NCBI GenBank assembly: GCA_021823555.1
Contig: JAKANW010000167.1
Coordinates: 1 to 6,554, forward strand
From: Chloroflexota bacterium
GTDB taxonomy: Bacteria; Chloroflexota; Anaerolineae; Anaerolineales; Villigracilaceae
DNA: 6,554 bases
Reading direction: 5' to 3'
The position numbers and the translations under genes are program-made. Numbering within the stretch: the stretch's first letter is position 1; every line of letters begins with the position of its first letter. This document shows, piece by piece, positions 5,993 through 6,554 of the stretch. The notes beneath the pieces were generated by a model. That model was not told where the DNA came from. It worked only from the letters and a program-made list of their open reading frames with translations, and ran no database searches.

Positions 5993-6554
5993 ATGACACA
6001 CACTGGCGTCGTGATGCTCGTCAATGAATTTTCGCCCTTGCCGGTTGGCGGGGCCGAGCGGCAGGCCGAACGTCTGTCGGCTTGGCTGGCAGCGCGCGGC
6101 AAACGCATCTGGGTGTTGACGCGCGGCGCACCGGGCCTGCCCGCCCGCGAAGAACGCGACGGCTTCACGATCCTGCGCGTCCCCCCGCGCGGACCTGGCA
6201 AAGTACGTTCTCTCACCTTCGTACTCGGCTCGCTCTGGACCTTGTTTCTGCACCGCACCGACTATTCAATTCTCCACGCCCACCTGGCCTTCGGGCCGGC
6301 TTTTGCCGCGGTGATTGCGGCGCGCGTTCTCAACAAGCGCGTCATTGTCAAACTTGGAAACAGCGGCGAATTCGGCGACATCCGCGCCTCCCAGCGCACC
6401 CTGCGCGGACGCGTCCGCATGGCCGCCGCGCGCCGCTGGGCCGACGTGGTCATCGCCCTCGACGACGCGATGGAGCAGGAAGCCCTCGCCGCCGGCTTCG
6501 ACCGCTCCCGTTTGCGCCGTATGAACAACGGCATTGACATGGACGTGCGGTGCA
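5993..6554 (+). CDS. N-terminal part of a second GT4-type glycosyltransferase (runs off window)
   Basis: From the ATG at 5993 the frame stays open to the window end, giving 187 residues of an incomplete protein. It opens with MTHTGVVMLVNEFSPLPVGG followed by AERQAERLSAWLAARG, the GGAE loop and first helix of a GT-B glycosyltransferase. HAHLAFGPAF (95-104), VIVKLGNSGEFGD (117-129) and the strand ADVVIALDDAMEQE (150-163) then NNGID (178-182) fit the acceptor domain and the start of the linker. The donor domain with the EX7E motif would lie beyond the window. It begins nine bases after the preceding stop and in the same frame, with only a weak Shine-Dalgarno (TGAG, 5981-5984), so reinitiation is likely. 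GTG 6011 and ATG 6014 are later alternatives. Codons are far richer in G and C than in the genes upstream. Confidence 0.85.
   Translation, partial: MTHTGVVMLVNEFSPLPVGGAERQAERLSAWLAARGKRIWVLTRGAPGLPAREERDGFTILRVPPRGPGKVRSLTFVLGSLWTLFLHRTDYSILHAHLAFGPAFAAVIAARVLNKRVIVKLGNSGEFGDIRASQRTLRGRVRMAAARRWADVVIALDDAMEQEALAAGFDRSRLRRMNNGIDMDVRC

Noticed and set aside
6405..6418. 14-base palindrome GCGGACGCGTCCGC in the second glycosyltransferase
   Set aside because: The surrounding sequence is very GC-rich and CG-repetitive, which makes such palindromes likely by chance.
6082..6537. 151-codon Arg/Pro-rich open frame on the + strand
   Set aside because: It is a shadow in GC-rich DNA; the frame from 5993 encodes a recognisable glycosyltransferase N-terminus and stays open to the window end.

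Overview
The window is one strand-consistent stretch of a bacterial surface polysaccharide locus. All convincing genes are on the + strand. The order is: the 3' end of an unrecognised gene (1-398), an AT-rich 279-base gap, then five closely packed genes. These are a chain-length-determinant (Wzz-type) protein fused to a GGDEF-like domain (678-1814), an O-antigen polymerase/ligase-family membrane protein (1868-3370), a Wzx-type flippase (3367-4863), a complete GT4-type glycosyltransferase (4841-5983), and the N-terminal part of a second GT4-type glycosyltransferase that runs off the right edge (5993-6554).

Together the five genes give the core of a Wzx/Wzy-dependent pathway. The glycosyltransferases build a lipid-linked oligosaccharide on the cytoplasmic face, the flippase moves it across the membrane, the polymerase joins repeats outside, and the Wzz-type protein sets chain length. 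From wzx onward the genes overlap or nearly touch (4-base GTGA overlap, 23-base overlap, 9-base gap), so they look like one translationally coupled operon. The one larger internal gap, 53 bases between the Wzz-type gene and the polymerase gene, holds a perfect 8-bp GC-rich hairpin just before the polymerase start.

The best candidate for something new is the Wzz-type protein. Its cytoplasmic tail aligns with diguanylate cyclases, but the catalytic GGDEF is NETSF and other active-site residues are also lost. The RxxD pattern that forms the c-di-GMP inhibitory site is present (RGND) at exactly the canonical distance. That suggests a chain-length regulator that senses c-di-GMP directly rather than making it. 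Other things worth a look are two unusually long perfect inverted repeats inside coding regions (173-210 and 3451-3482), a polymerase in which the usual His of the ligase-family periplasmic motif appears to be Ala, and a promoter-like extended -10 box abutting a 20-base palindrome upstream of the operon.

Organism: there is no rRNA or other marker, so this is inference only. A Wzz-type protein joined to a GGDEF-like domain, with no tyrosine kinase domain and a kinase-independent Wzx/Wzy module, reminds me of environmental Chloroflexota (Anaerolineae-like) genomes, but I hold this with low confidence. Base composition changes strongly across the window: one 60-base line in the leader (421-480) is 30% GC, while one in the last gene (6121-6180) is about 77% GC. 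This fits the mosaic make-up common in polysaccharide loci.
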